Part shown: positions 12,452 to 26,841 of the stretch, piece after piece
How the letters are laid out: each line of letters opens with the position of its first letter
Position numbering within the stretch: position 1 is the stretch's first letter
Source of the DNA: Marisa cornuarietis
Lineage: Eukaryota > Mollusca > Gastropoda > Architaenioglossa > Ampullariidae
Assembly (NCBI GenBank): GCA_004794655.1
Contig: SMMW01000009.1
Span: 332,501 to 396,500 of the forward strand
Length of the DNA: 64,000 nucleotides
Direction: 5' to 3'
Position numbers and translations under genes: made by a program
Notes under the pieces: model-generated
Database searches by the model: none
What the model saw: the letters and a program-made list of their open reading frames with translations, nothing else
Told to the model about the DNA's origin: nothing

Positions 12452-15362
12452 AAGAAAACAGGAAGGCCTCAGGGATGGGGGTGGGTGCCTAACGGATCTC
12501 CTAGCTTCGTATCTTACCCAGTCAGCTGTACATGCACGCCAACGAACGTGCAGAAAGGACAGAAAGCGTGGGTGGAGAAATTCAGAGTATGTTGGCCATC
12601 TGCCATGGTGGTAACATGTGTGTTTGATTGTGTGCGTAGGTGCATGTGTGTGTGCGTGCGTGGTTGTTGGATAATGTATGTACAAACAATAAATATCATA
12701 TAACCGTGGCTTCCACACATTCACCATGTCAAGATTATCTAATGTGTCGCTTGCATTGTGTAGCATCGAGACCCTCAACCTTCTTCGGTGTTTCACGTGT
12801 AGCGTATGGAGGGTACAGACTTACAGAAGGCTGTGATGGAAGGGGCTTCAGTTCGTGTAGTGTTTGTTTACCGAGACTAAGAAGAATGCTGTAGCCGAGA
12901 CAGCATGAGACGCCATCTTTGTAGCTAACGACGAGTTGATCAGATAACTATTCTGTAATTAATTCGCCATCCTCATATCCTTCACTTTTATTTCTAACGA
13001 TTATAGGCAGTCAGGGATTTGGTCTACCTTAAAACGACAGACATACTCGATCAGCGCATTCTTTATATAGTTTGGAAAGGTGGACTCCCAAGAAGACGGA
13101 TGAAGATATTACAACCTTTTTTTAAAATTCATTCAAAGCCCTTCAATGGCACTGGAGCCATGAACATCATCGAGTGTTTTATGTGCTTTGTGCAGTGCTT
13201 TAATCTTCTCTTGTGTGTCGCGGACATTAAGCAGCATATCACCTTTCATACCTTTGGCCCTGAGTGTGTTACAGAACATGGAACCTTGAAGATTTTCCTT
13301 TCTTTTTTTTTTTTTTTTTTGGTGTGTCGTGTCCGTGTACCGTGCCTTACCTTTGAGGTCTTCTGCAGCCTAGTAACTTGGTGGGTCACGCGGCCAGGAC
13401 GGGGTAGGAGATGGGCGTGGGGTGGACGAGTCTTCGCGTTGTTACGAGTAAATTAATTCCCTCCAGTGATCGATATCAATATGTCTCAGACCTGCATGGC
13501 GTGCACCCAGCGACCGAAACTGTGTGACGGGAGGGGGAGTGGAGGGGAAATGGGCTTAAAAACTCCCGGCGCAATCAATAAATCCTTATTTTGCCCCCAC
13601 TGCCGACATATAGACGAGAAACAGAAAGACCACCTTTGGAGGAGGACGGGAGAGAAGAGGGGGTTGCAGAAGGTGTGTACAATTTCTAGGGGGATGTCCT
13701 TTTGCAAGGCAAGGTCTGCCTTTTTTTTTTTCAATACGACAAATGTTTAATGAGTTCAGCAGACGGGCGGCCAGAGCTGGAGGGGAGAGAGCGCCAAGGT
13801 GTGGAGGGCAGCTCTAGGGCACAGACAGCGGTTTGTCTTGAGTCACTGGCTCCCACGTTACGAAATGTTTGGCCGCACTTTTGGTGGTTGGCGCTGGTCC
13901 AGTGCAGGCGTCTGGTGCAGGACTGAGCGGGGAAACATTAGCTACAGTTTATTCCTTCTCCTCTCTCCACTCTCCCCCAGCCCCCAACTGGTCGGACTGT
14001 TCTGGCGGATGGGAGACTGATATTTGGCGTGCGATCTGTTCTCTCTCTCTCTACATCTTTTTCTCTCTCTCACACACACACACACACAGAAAGTAGAAAC
14101 CAGAGGAAGATCACAGATCATAGTTCTTAAAACTGTTTTGTTGGTTTCTTAAATTCTCATGGTCATCCTATCGTGTCAGAAATAAAATAAGATAAAATAA
14201 AATGCCCTTGATTGCTGACTCCTCTGACATCAAGAAACTGGTCTGCTGGGGCTGGTGTTGTTAGCTCGAGGAACATTCTGACTTTTTCCGCCCCCACATC
14301 CCACTGTGTTGTCTTACCACGTGACTCATACACAAACCGCTGTGTACTACTTCAAACCTTGTTGTACATACTGTCGTACACGAACTGCTCTAGCCCCTAG
14401 CTCACACAAACTATGCGTTGTTATCGTTGCTATTGTTGTTATCCGGCTCACAATGACCCGCTGACACAAACAGCTTCGTGTTTACAAATGTCCCGAAGGT
14501 CACGTGACTTTTCATGACGTCCAGCCATACTGGGAATAGTTTTTGAGTTTCGCGTGCTTGGCCTCTGCATATCAGAAAACGAAAAACTTCTTGCAATTCT
14601 TTAACAAAGAAAATTAATTTAATTTTGCTTTGTGTGTAGGTGTGTGTATATATATATATATGAAGGGGTGGGTGGGGGAGGAGCTGGTGCTTAAAAACAC
14701 CTTCAGCGGGTTTCGTGAACTGAGTTCCAACATGACCGTGGCTAACGTGTTGTCCCTCTCCTATTTGCCCCCCTCCTCCTTTCCCTCCCACCTTCCAAGG
14801 ACTTTGACAGACGAGGGAAGGTCCGGAAGGAAGCATAGAACTCCATAGAAGATAAGTGCTCGCCATACCCTCACCTGTTCGATCTGTCTGTGAGTCTGCG
14901 GAGCGATGGCGGGTTGTAGTTGTCTGCAGCGCGTGCAGGCGAATGGCACGTGCAGGTCGAATTCTTGGCGCGCTGCCAGCGGCTGCTGCAACAGAAGGCG
15001 GCACTAACATGGCCGCACTCGAGGTGACGAACACAAAAAGTCCATTTGTCGTGTCGGAGGCTTTCTAGAACAAGCTGGAAAAGAGGCTGATAGGGTCAGA
15101 ATGGGTCATTGTCCTCCAACCTTGTACCTGACTGTTGCTTTTTATTTTTAAAAATCGAGACCAGACTGTTTAAGTGGAAACCATGTACTATCTGTCAGGC
15201 TGTTGCGTAAAGCACCTGTCATGTAATGCGGTGGCTTTAATTAACAGTCCGATCGAAATCAGAAAGTGCAGATCCTCCCAGCCCATATGAGCCTGGCGAG
15301 GGGGGGGAGGAAGTGGGGAACTGGTGTCTTAACGTCGATCCACCAACAAAAGTTGCATCACT
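12452..15362. other. Non-coding stretch
   Basis: Holds T-runs at 13303-13320 and 13722-13731 and (CT)n/(CA)n near 14040-14088. A GC-rich patch at 14880-15040 contains aacatggccgc and overlapping open frames on both strands. The 207-codon minus frame ending at 14411 reads through a (TA)n/(TG)n repeat and is not credible as a gene. Confidence 0.45.
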
Positions 15363-15445
15363 GTAAAACAGCCAACCTTGTAAGCACGTGCCACATGCAG
15401 TGAAAGAACTGTGTACCCGAAACGAGATCTGAACCTATGACACGT
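15363..15445 (-). mobile_element. Diverged SINE family 1 fragment
   Basis: The core words cagccaacct, gccacatgcagtgaaagaac, gtgtacccgaaacgagatctgaacc align in order with the middle of the family 1 SINE. They have many substitutions and no intact head or tail, so this is an old, truncated copy. Confidence 0.6.
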
Positions 15446-15488
15446 GTTCTTTCACTATCTGGAAATAGACAAGTAAATAGTAACACTA

Positions 15489-15512
15489 AGAAAGAAAGAA
15501 AGAAAGAAAGAA
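15489..15512. repeat. (GAAA)n microsatellite
   Basis: Six tandem GAAA units. Confidence 0.95.
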
Positions 15513-18500
15513 AAGCGATGTGTACTTTTTGTTTCCTAATGTCACTAGGGAGAACAAGTTTCGCGGACTTGAGAATGGGAAGGATCTTCCTACGTCACCA
15601 ATAGTTAACTGACTAAACGCCCCATATTATGCCCCATATTATAACATCAAACATATTTTTATCCTGTGATGTCAGCTCACTTTGTCCCACAGACTAGAGA
15701 AGAGAAGCGATAGGTCTCTACCTATGTCAAAGCTTGTCTGTACACAGTTACTGGGGGTGGCGGGAGGTGCGGGTGGAGAGGTTGAGATAACAGTTTACGT
15801 CATGTCTGGCCTCTCGTAGGAGGGGCACGTTAATGGTCTCTCTCTTTTTTACCTTTTGTAAGCGTGATGAGATAAAAATAGAATGGTTAAAAGCCCCGAC
15901 AGACAATGATTTAGACCAGAGAATGTCCACAGTTCCGGAAGAGGGACAAGCCCAGACTTAATTCTGGTCTCGTCGTGCAACCTGCAGGTAAAGAGTCTGT
16001 GAAGACAAACGATGAACACAGGAAGTCGGAGGGAATTTGGAGATAGGTGGTAGAACACGAAGAGAGAAAAACAAAATAAAAGAGGATGGTACAGAGCATC
16101 AGAGTATTACACAAAGAACTGCATGTGCACAAGAGAGAAGAGAGGAAGAGAGAAATGAAAAAAAAGAAAGATACAGATTTTGAATTTTATTCTATATGAG
16201 TTTTCTTAACCAACACAGCAATGCATAATCAGTACAGCAGAATAAGAACACGTATCGCAACTTACTGTGAGATACGGATGCACACACACACACTGCTGCT
16301 CCTGCTGCTAATTTTATACCCGCTACCTCAAACCAACAAGAATATGCTGAATGTGTTCATAATTATAATCAAGCAGAATACAGATTAAGGATACTGCGTT
16401 GAGCAGCTAGCCACCAATTAAAATCATTAACCTCCAAATCTTTAAAGATGTAGTCTTACTGTCATTAGATAATAACTAAAGACAAACAAAAGGCTATTTC
16501 TTGTAGGAGTACATTTCTCCCAGTCATTAGAAAGTAAGATGAAGGCAATAGAAAGAAAGAGAGGGGAGACGGCCACCACCTTTACAAAAAGGGGGCCTCA
16601 CCTGACATGGCATCTGCAACCCTCTCTCGCCAACGACCGTAAAGTACTACCCCATAATAGTAGGGCGCGGAGTTCTCCTTTGCTTAAGACTAGTTGGTTA
16701 CTACGGATACATGACAATATTTTATATACATAATATTGAAGAAAGGTCAGGTGGTCATGTTAATTATTACTGAAGACCCTGTAAATGACTAATGTTAATC
16801 ATTACTTTCGACACAATTGTTACTCTTGAAATTATGTTCAATTGTTACATCAATACACTGTGTATTAAAAAATTACAAAGGAAAGTAATGATGTAATGTA
16901 AGCAGGTGTCTTGTGACCCATTGTAATGTTGGCACAGTACAGCTTGCAATAGTCTTGTGCACCGCTGCTCTCCCATCCCTGCAGTGGCCCACTGCTCGCC
17001 ATCGATTTTCGCATTCGCTGATAGCATCGCTTGGTGATCTTCTAGGATAGGGGAGGGAGGGAGGTGACGGGGGCTTACTCCTCCCTCACTCGCTTGTCTG
17101 CTGCATGTCGTGCGCGCAGTCCAATGGCCACTTGCCACGCACGCCACATCCTTAGCGAGAGAGGGAGGCAGAGACTTGTTGAACCGTCCGCTGCATCTCA
17201 CCTTCGTCCTCCCCCCCCCCGTCCCTGATGTTAATTAAAGATGGACGAAGGAGAGAATGGTCGGCCTGGGTGGCAAGGTGGGGTAGGCAATCGTCGTCCA
17301 CAGGTTCATCTTAGTCAAGGTCTGCGCAGAGAGAAAACGTGGGTGAATGTTGATGGCAGTGGGGTGGGGGTGGGGGGAGGAAGAGAAGTGGGGTGGACTA
17401 TATTTATGCGAGGCGCGCAGACTGTGATCGATCTGCTGCAGATAGCAGCTGCGTCACCGGAAGTGCGACACGAGGAGTTGGAAAGGGAGGGAAGGTTCAA
17501 AGGTCAGCCCGCAAGGGGAGGATAGGAAGGGCCAGGGGTTAGATGATCGACAGGGTCGAAGGTTAGACGTTGACGACACTGAGCGCTTGAAGGGCTCCAT
17601 CAGCAGGTGGGGAGGCCCGTGCAGCGGGAGGATGATGCAATGGCTTTCCCATCGACTGCTGTAGGTCACACGGGCATCACGGAGCAGACGGGAGCAATGC
17701 CCCGCTCTCTACAGCCTCCAAAACATTAGGACTCACGAGTTGACACCCTACAGCAGGATTCTTTTTTTTTTTTAAGTTAGGGGATGGTTAGTTGGAAGAT
17801 GAGGGGACAAGAACAATGCATGTATTACTAGTCATCTCTTCATTCTGGTGCTGCACCATGTCTGCCTTAGACATAGTGAACCACTTACATCTACCGCCTC
17901 TATGACCGCTAGTCTATGGGACTTTATCTTTTTGTTGTTGTTGTTCTTATTATTATTTTCTTTAACTCGCTATTTTTAATGCAATTGTGATGGATAAACA
18001 TGATAAAATTAGCAGAAAGGTGTGCTCCATCTCCCACAGTTCTGATTTAAACTGTCATATGGATGTGTTTTGGAAACGGAAAATTTGCTTGACACCCTGT
18101 ACATGTCGTAAGCCTCTTTCGACCCTGTAGCTCAAATTTGACGACCTGTGCTCATCCTGAGGCCCTTTCGACCCTGTGGCACCCGTTTAACACTAGTGCC
18201 TTTCTACCTTCCGTCCACTGACACAAGCAGTCTATTTGTGGGAGACTTCGAAGTATCCCTTTTAGACAACCCAGGCACCAGCATGGGTCATTCTGATCTC
18301 GACAATCATTTGTCTACATGTGGTAAAAGTGACTAGTTTCCGGACACACACTCCCTCCCCCCTCCCACAGCTCCAGGATGAAGAGATGAATATTCAAATT
18401 GTTCTACACTCGAGAAAGTGTTTGAGGGATCTCATTATAAGCTAGCATCACTCTTAAGTTAAAGTCTTCTTGTGTCACGTGGTCAGAGTGCTACCACAAG

Positions 18501-20011
18501 TCTGCTCGTATTATAGGAGTATTTTACCACCACTTTTCTACTGTTGCTTCTGTTGCCACCACTACCATACCACTACGCTACAATTTAGATACTACTTGTA
18601 TTGCTGATACTTTTTTACCCCTGGGCCCTCTACTACTTTTCTTCTTTAACGAAAGCCTGTACTTTACCAGCGCCAAGGACATAGCAATGGGCTTTAAACA
18701 ACGGTCTATCCCGTCATTCAATGGATTCTGAAGTTACAGGTGGTTACATACCTGGAGATGCTAATACCCACTGTTAGTTCTGTTTCTTAAAATAAACCCC
18801 ATTTCTGTCACTCTGTTGACGGCAAGTGACAGATGCTACTGTTTATGTTCGGTTCGTGTCTTTACCCACTCTTCTTTCCTTTTTTTCTAGTAATTTAATA
18901 CAAAGTCGGGTCACGAAGCTCCTTCAGTGGTATCGGTGTCAGCTCCTTCGTTACCTTACCTCCACGAGTAGGTAGAATAACAAAAGAAGCCTTCTTTTCT
19001 GAAAATAGACAAACACGCTCAAAAAAATAAATAATTGTACTCGGGGGTAGACAAGACACAAACCTTGAGTGTTCAAACCTTGCGCGGGGTTTCACCTGAT
19101 CCCTGACTGTTCGTACCCGCTTCTCCCTGAATAATTTTTTTTGCACCTGATAACTCGTTACTCTTTTACGATTCGGGCGGCTCGCACGGGCTCAGAGCAG
19201 TGTTTTTCAAGACATCCGGGGGACAAAATAGACCTGGTGTGTCGTATAATTTATGGTAAACATTGCTTTGCCGTTGTCAGCCAGTAAAGCGGGAACCTTT
19301 TTTATGGAATGTACTTTCGATACACCACATGGCCCGCTGCATAAATTGTTGCTGTTTATTCTGAAATTCTTTTCTTATTTCCTTCACCCCAGAGCACTGA
19401 TACCAAACTCCTTAGCATTGTTTTCGTTCCTGAACGGAGAAAGCTGAAGTGTTAGTCATTTTCAAGCCAGCAAGTGCTAAATAATTGTTTAAGGGGAGAC
19501 GGGGATGAAAGTACATCAAGTAGTTTTTCAAAAACAATTGAGATGTGCGGACAGTTAGGTGTTGTAACTTTCCTGCACTAATTCCTGGCAAATCTGCGCA
19601 GTGGTAGTTGTACGACGAACGTGTGTTGTCCTGCCTGGCCCTGTATTCAGAGGAGGCTGATGTTTCCTCCACATCAGTCAACTGTGCAATGAGACAGATG
19701 ATGACTCCACCAACAGAAGACATTGTACAGCAATGCGTCAGAAGGCCTTCCAGTGACTCACCCTGACGAGCGACCATCATACATCACAGACCCTTTCTCT
19801 CACAACAAGAGGAAACTTCTCTGTGTACAGTTAGGCTTTGTATGACGACGACCTTTGTTTGTGTGTGTGTGTGGGGGGGGGGGTCAATGGTGTGTGTATG
19901 TGGTGTATGTGGTGTATGATGAGTGGTAATTGATGCTAGAATTCGTGTCGAGGCCGTAATCCGACCTACTGACCAGTCAAGCAGTTAACCTTTATTCTAC
20001 ACCAGCTAGGG
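15513..20011. other. Unique non-coding DNA
   Basis: No gene, transposon ends or strong tandem repeat seen over 4.5 kb. A short imperfect duplication with the word tttcgaccctgt lies at 18115-18175. An ETS-like caccggaagtg sits at 17455. Poly-T and G-runs occur at 17761 and 19875. Confidence 0.45.
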
Positions 20012-20207
20012 TCCCTAGTCGATTTTTTTTTAATTGGTGTTTTCCGCCGAGCCAGCAACTAAGGCAAGGCAGCCAGCCCTGTAAACAGATGCCACATGCA
20101 GAGAAAGAACAGCGTGCCCGAGACGAGAACTGAACCCAGGACAGCCAACCTTCACTGTATTGGTGACAGGCGCTAACCGTTGGGCCACCGGACCACCTCC
20201 CTAGTCG
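20012..20207 (-). mobile_element. SINE family 1, copy B, with 10-bp target-site duplication
   Basis: Perfect direct repeats tccctagtcg at 20012-20021 and 20198-20207 bracket a SINE occupying 20022-20197. On the minus strand it begins with the tRNA-like head (ggtccggtggcccaacgg) and ends in an A-rich tail next to the duplication. An A tail plus a target duplication shows insertion by target-primed reverse transcription by a LINE in trans. Confidence 0.93.
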
Positions 20208-23184
20208 CTATACCCCTTTACCGGGGTAGCAGGAAATATAATTCTTGTTAACTTGTTTTTTTTTCTTTTCACACATACACAAGGAAGTCTATTGAACATA
20301 AATGTGCACTAAAATGAATCTTTAACTAATACTATATTTAATAATCATTAATATTGATTTGCGATGGTCATGGTGCTTTCATTATATGATTAACGATTCA
20401 TCAATTGAATTAAAATCGAAAACAGTTTTTTAAAGCTAGAAACATTAAATTTGATTCGTTACCAAACAAACAAGCAAGCAAAAATCAAACAAAACAAAAC
20501 TAAGATCAAAGGAAAATGGTCTTTTAAGATTAATTAAAACTTAACAGACCGCTTAGAAGACAGACAGAAGTAGAATGACTTCACGAACCGCTGTCTTGAT
20601 ATTTTTATACTTTGCAGGTGACATGTCGAAAAAAATATTGAATTATTGTCTCTAAGCTGACAGATCAAACGAGGTTCCTATGTCCAAGACTGTCTTCTCT
20701 CTCCTGTCATAAAAGCCACACAGCATAAAAACAAACGAACAATCAAATTCTGTCGGCATCTTCAAGTCTCAGGACACCACATGGCCTGCGCTCAGGCGTG
20801 TAGACGACCAGGTGACAATAGCCATTGATCTGAGGACCACTTACGTGCAAACCACTTCATCCTTTTACCTGATCTAAACACGAGAGACTAACAGCCGCCA
20901 CAACCACATATCACAAGCCCACTGCCACCCTCCCGAAAAAAAGTTAACATCGTGAACTTCTTACCAAAGGCCTTCACCGAGCAAAATTGTTCACGGGGGG
21001 GGGGGGGGACTTGATGTCAAAATATCGAAAATGGGACACGTGCTTATGTGATGTTTTTTTGTTTTGTTTTGCGCAGAGCAGTACATATAAATTGTATTGA
21101 CTAGGTGGTTTCATCCTGACCTTGACCTTATTAGGTGCATGTTGGAGTCCATGCTGACGATGGCTTTTAATCACCAATTGTGCACGTGATGAGCACGAAC
21201 CTTGCAAGCTCACGCGCTTAATGGAAATCTCCGTAAGGTCGTCTCGCTTAGTTGTTTGCTGAAGTGCAGTTTCGGGCGTGCACGCCGCGCGACTTGAAGA
21301 GGATCAGATGTCTGTCCCGTTGTTCCCTTCCCACCCCCACCCCCTATACCACACTCCCAATCCCTAGAATAAAGGGAAATTCATGAAAAGAAAACTTAAT
21401 TACAAGGTTCAAATGTACGAATTTGTGCGAACTTTGTGAAGACGCAGTGTGACCTTCTTGCTGACAGAATGCCTGTCGAGATTTTGGCCATTTCAGATGG
21501 GATGCTGGCTGTCCTGCGGTGACTGCCCAACGTTTCTCCAGTTCCTTTTTATACTTATTTTATTTATTTTTGTACCTTTTTCGTCAGATGTATCGTCTTT
21601 CTGCGCGGTCGTTTGCAATTGATAACACGCCGCTCGTGCATGCGATGACATTGTTACCTGCAGGTACTCAGGTACTTACTCACTACCCCACCCTTCTACC
21701 CTTGAAAAACCGGATGGTCTTCGAAAGCACAAATGTACCGTGAAAGATGAGAAATTTATTTATAAAGCTATAAGGATTATTTCTTCATTCGTAACCATAG
21801 TTGAGACATAGTAATTAATTAAAATGAAAAATAACAAAAATTATATATATATTCAGTATCCTGGTCTGACTTCTCCCTTCTTCCTCCAACTCACTCTCTT
21901 TTCTACCTCCCTTCCCCCCATCAGGTCCCAAAGCGCAAAGTTTATACGCTTTTTGCCATTTCAATGAGGATCAGGTGTCGTTGGTTCATGTCTTGAGCAT
22001 GCTGAGTCCCCTCCCCCCCCTTTCTGTATGTAACAATTATTTACTAGACCAGCTTCTTTTCCTTGATAAAGTCGTAATTGCTGGCTCGACATTACACGCA
22101 CCTTCGATGCGCACCTTCCAAAGTTTTAAGATAACTGTACGTTTGACTGTCTGTCCACTGTCATTGTGTATTGTGGATATTCTCCATTGCAAACACTATT
22201 ATTTTGTCTCCGCTGATATGTTGGCTCCCCTTCTGCAGAGTTATGTCCCTTAAATAAATTGATCACTCATGTCTGTGCACCTGCGCGCGTGTGCACGCAT
22301 GCATTTATATGCACATGATTGTGCAGCAGGCTTAACCCATTTCTAAGTCAAGAACTAGAACATCTTTAGTGACACTATGCGCATCAAGTTGGTTCCAGAA
22401 CAGAAAGAGCAGTGTGTCGAGAGAAAGCAGAGTAGGTTGAGTCTTTTAGGGTGAGGGTAATGCGGATACAGCGAGAGGGATGTGAGATCGATGGAACGTG
22501 TGGGTGGCAGGGCGAAGGTCATGTTGGGCTCAGTGTCGCAGTGAGGAGAGAGTATGCTGCTGTTCTTTTGACAACTGTGGAGAATTAAACCTGCTTTTCG
22601 CCCTAATACTCAACGCTACTCACTCATCTCAGCTGTGAGTCGAACAAAACCATAACCCCGACAGTCTGCAACCAAAATGTAATCCCAGTTCAAAATAAAT
22701 TATGGATTAAGGTAAGGATCAAAGGATTATAAAAAGATGTCCTCCCCTTTTTCTTAAAACTTTTTTGACTGGTGTTGGTAGGGAAAGCAATTAGGGTTAA
22801 GAGCAATCTTTTTTCTATTCAGTGACAGTTTAATTCAATTTCTGTCAAAATCCAGCTTTGGTTCTTTGATATCATTCTGGACATGCATGGTTCGTGTCTG
22901 TATTCTCGCAGAAAATATTTGAACTAATATCATACATGCTCAAGAATGAAGCAATACCGTGTTTGCACAAAGCATCTCTGGCTTAACATGGCTGACCACC
23001 AGAGCCAGGTCCACACACATGTCAAGTGCTTAAAGCCGAACAGTCGGTTAAGCTGCTACAATTTTTAAAGCCTTTCAAATGGTCTTCACGGGTGGTTCCA
23101 CGAAACCCTTGCTTCGTGGAAAAGCGCAGAAATGAAAGTACTTCCTTCTTCATAGACAGCGAGCTACCAGTACGGACTGTACCA
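20208..23184. other. Non-coding stretch, AT-rich at its start
   Basis: Sequence 20220-20640 is AT-rich. G-run at 20995-21008. No gene or element ends supported. Confidence 0.45.
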
Positions 23185-23240
23185 GTCACACAGTATGAAG
23201 TATATCACACAGTATGAACTGTATCACACAGTATAAAGTG
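23185..23240. repeat. Three-unit 19-bp tandem repeat
   Basis: The word atcacacagtatgaact recurs three times at about 19-bp spacing with one or two changes per unit. Confidence 0.85.
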
Positions 23241-26200
23241 GGTCGTGTTTCCTGTGTGTAATCGCTTGCATCGCATTGTCGGCTGTGATCTCAGTGGAAT
23301 CAGGTCGTCTGTCGTCTCGATTTCAGTGTTTCCACACTCGCCCCCACAAACTCCTTCCCATACAACGCCGCCGCCACCACCATCACCAACCTCTCCCTCC
23401 CTCCCCCGTGTGTATAGTGCCCTAGCACTTCCCACGGGGCCCCATTCGTGCGTTCAATGGCTGACTACACAGTGAATGCAGCTCAGCAGCAGCTTGCGGT
23501 GATATTGATCACAATGGCTGGCCTTTTATTTCGCCCTCTTTCTTAACCCAACAGCGCGTTTTCTACTCAGTTCCTCGAGTTTGTTACGCCCTCCTCAGTT
23601 CATCTTGTCAGCTACATCCTGCTGGTAGAGTCTTCTCTCAGAGTGTGTGGGTGTGGGTGGGTAGCGGGGTGGGGTGGATCATGGATGGGTTGTCAGGGGA
23701 GCAACTGATGCTTGTCTTAACCCTTCTTCGACTGTTGCAGGCCATTGAGAGTGACATGCGCCCTGCTGTTGTTCGTTACACTGCCTTAATGAGACCATGT
23801 CGCCTGTTAATTGCGCGCCCTGATGGTTCTGAATTACACGCCGCGTTGAATGAACGTGTCGTGTTCATTCCGACACTGCCCAGCCACCTGTCACGCAGGT
23901 TTCCGGGAGTCACAACCCAGGATCATACCCAGGATAAATGCATAAATATTCGACTAACGCACGCGTTTCTGTCTGAAAACCGGATATTTCTGTCTCGGTG
24001 AATTTTATAGGACAGCACGTCTGACATTTTTTCGTCTGAACTCAGCCACACTCACTGTTATAAATACTACTTGAGCGCAACGGAGCTCTCCAGTACAGGA
24101 GAGTCATTTTCTGCTTTCCTAGTGGCAGGGGAAAATGCCGATGTTTGACGGCTTATATCTTGAAAATTAAGCATACTTATTTACTCAAATTTTGAGAATT
24201 ATCCTTTTAAAATGAGCTTAATCCAATAATGAAGAAAAAATGCCCTGTGTTCTCCTTCAAGGGCCATCTGAGGTAGACACATACAGATCACGTGTAGTAT
24301 CATTTGACGAATAAATTTTAATTATAACACCAGAGAAACATTGCCAAACGCTGTCTCGCATTTGAGGATGTGTCAGGTTAAGAAGGTTCTTTACAGAAGA
24401 TCAGGCCAGGGGCACGTTCTGACGTCAAGGCACTGTGGGGGACTCGCTTCTCGTGATATGAATTCACCTGGGCTTAAAAAAACTCGTTTTGTATACACCT
24501 GTGCAAAGAAGTTTGCCCTCTTATTTACCAACGCCCGTCCTGAGGTCTACCGCTGGTAACATGACAAATCTTGGACAAGGAAGTGAATATATCTTAGCAG
24601 TCAGGACCTTGCATGCTCGTACCAGTCTCATAAAAATGTTTAAAACATCTCGCTGTAATATATCGCAGTAAACCTGGTGTGGTGCAGCTCTCTCTCTCTC
24701 TCTCTTTGTCCTTGTCTATCTTTTAATTCTTTTAACTTGACCAATGTATCATTTCTGTTTTTGGACTTAGATGCTGGTTTTAGTGGTCCCTAATTAGTGT
24801 ATGTCCCTGCCCCCCAATTCCGGTGCATAGCTATGTTGCAACCTAGGCAAATAACAAGTGCTACCCCCCATACCCCCACCACCAAAATGGCAAGCAATTA
24901 TAACACATTTAATAGTATTATGTAAGCCTAAACACATTGAATTCTCATTTGAGTAAAGATAAATACGCCTAGACTTACTAATATTATTTCAATATTCGTT
25001 TATAAATAGTCTCAGATATTAGTACACGTGATTTGCCAATTGTCTTTATGGCAGTTGAGTAGTTTATGAAAGTTTTTTTTCTCAATGTTTTGTTTTATCG
25101 AAGATTCATACACATGTGTTGGAACTCCAAAGTACTGTTGACTGAGCGGTGCGACATATCTCCATCGTTAGGAATGCTGTCTGCATGATTTACTAACACT
25201 GTGTTTAGAAGTGTAACATTAACTACAGACTGTGCAGCTGTAATTTACAAAAATTGTGAGCAGTCATGTCCTAGCAACGTTCGTCGTTAAAAAAAAAACA
25301 AAAAACAAAAAATCTCTGCGCCCCAGTCAGTGCTGGTAACTTAGGACTCTGCATAGGTTACCAAATGGTGGAACCGGGCCTGCCCACCTCAGTCACGGGC
25401 CAAGGGTCTGCACGAAATAACCTCATTCACTCACTCCTTCCTTCGTTCCTACGTGCGCAGTTATGCTTTAAAACGAATAGTGGCTGCTTGACAAATTAAA
25501 AAAAAATGCCCACACTGAAATGTGATAAGGACTGCATATATTTTATCGTGTAACAGCGCTAACGACCCACCACTGCATGCCTTTGGAGTCGTATTTCGTT
25601 GGTCCTAAACCTAACCTACAATAACATAATGACTCCGTCGGTCTACGTGACAAAATTCCGTACCTACCGCCAGGACTGGTGACCCACATAGGCACAATAG
25701 GCTTTGCAGACGCACCCGTAGCACCATAAACATTCTAAGCTGTGTGTTGCCTTCACGGAGACTGGTTCAACTAAGCTTGTACAGGCCTGGGTTGAGGACT
25801 GAGTAAAAAGACACGTGACATTGACTTGACAAACATTAAGGAGGAACGTTAAAAATCAATCAATGATGTGACCAACGTTTCAATGGAGACTGATTACCCC
25901 CTCCTACCCCACCCTTCTCCTACTCCACAAGTCTAGCTGCTTACAAAGAGCTCACAAGGATTGCGGCAAGCGGCGAGTCCAGCAAGATGGTGGAAGTCGT
26001 AGGTTAGTGGTTCGGATCCTGCATGTGGCACAGGTAAATTTCTGTCTGGGGGGTGGTACAGGGTTGCAGGACAGCTCGTCATCATAAGGGTTTTGTCGCT
26101 AATTGAACGTTAAACACTCAGCCTGCCAACCATGAGGTGCAGAAAGTTTGAGTCTCGGTCACCATCTCTGGACACCGCAGACTGTCCTTGTCAAGATGTC

Positions 26201-26841
26201 GACAGGCCCGGGCACGGGTGTGGATGGTATCATGAGGTTCACGCGACACGGCCGTTGAGTTTGAGTCTTTCTGTGCACAAGTTACGACCAGTCAGCTGCG
26301 CCCTCTAGTGTGCACGTCACGACATTCAAGGGGAGTGCACTGACCTTCTACATATCGACATAACATCGTTTTGCTTTGAAAATCAGTAGCTCGAAACCCG
26401 AACAACTAGAATCCGGGTTCTGGCAAAATGTCAAACAGAGAGGAACAGGTGGGCGGACATTGCATCTCGTCATTACAATACCACTGAGGACATTGACACT
26501 CCACGATCGATGTTCGCCATTTTTTTTTTAAAGAGAGAATACCATAACAAAAACATTTGGCATTCTTCACACCTGGCAGCAAAATTCCTCTACGATGTTT
26601 GTACTGCTCCATTTCTGGAAACTTTCGAGATAGTCTATATCCTGATTTTTTCGATTTCTCCCGAAGCCCATGGAGAAAGAGTAAATGAAAAATAAAATGA
26701 AATAAAACTCTTTGTGTTTACACGTGTCTTTATGTTACAATACACATATAAATGAGGAGGGAAGAGAGAGATGGTTGATTAGAAGATGCAAGAATGTCAT
26801 CATCATCATCATTTTGCTATTATTAGTAGTAGCAATATTCA
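23241..26841. other. Unique non-coding DNA
   Basis: AT-rich at 24120-24330. (CT)n at 24691-24707. A possible degraded SINE promoter (gtggttcggatcc near 26010) is too weak to annotate. No gene supported. Confidence 0.45.

Noticed and set aside
13019..13456. 145-codon open frame on the plus strand
   Set aside because: It translates a run of T residues as poly-Phe and has no family motif; a chance frame.
14411..15034. 207-codon open frame on the minus strand
   Set aside because: It reads through a (TA)n/(TG)n repeat and low-complexity Thr/Tyr codons and has no recognisable motif; most likely chance.
20012..20207. Possible LINE open reading frame near the SINE insertions
   Set aside because: No reverse-transcriptase or endonuclease motif was found in any frame anywhere in the window.
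26000..26060. gtggttcggatcc box-B-like word
   Set aside because: No box A at the right distance and no similarity to the SINE cores, so not annotated.
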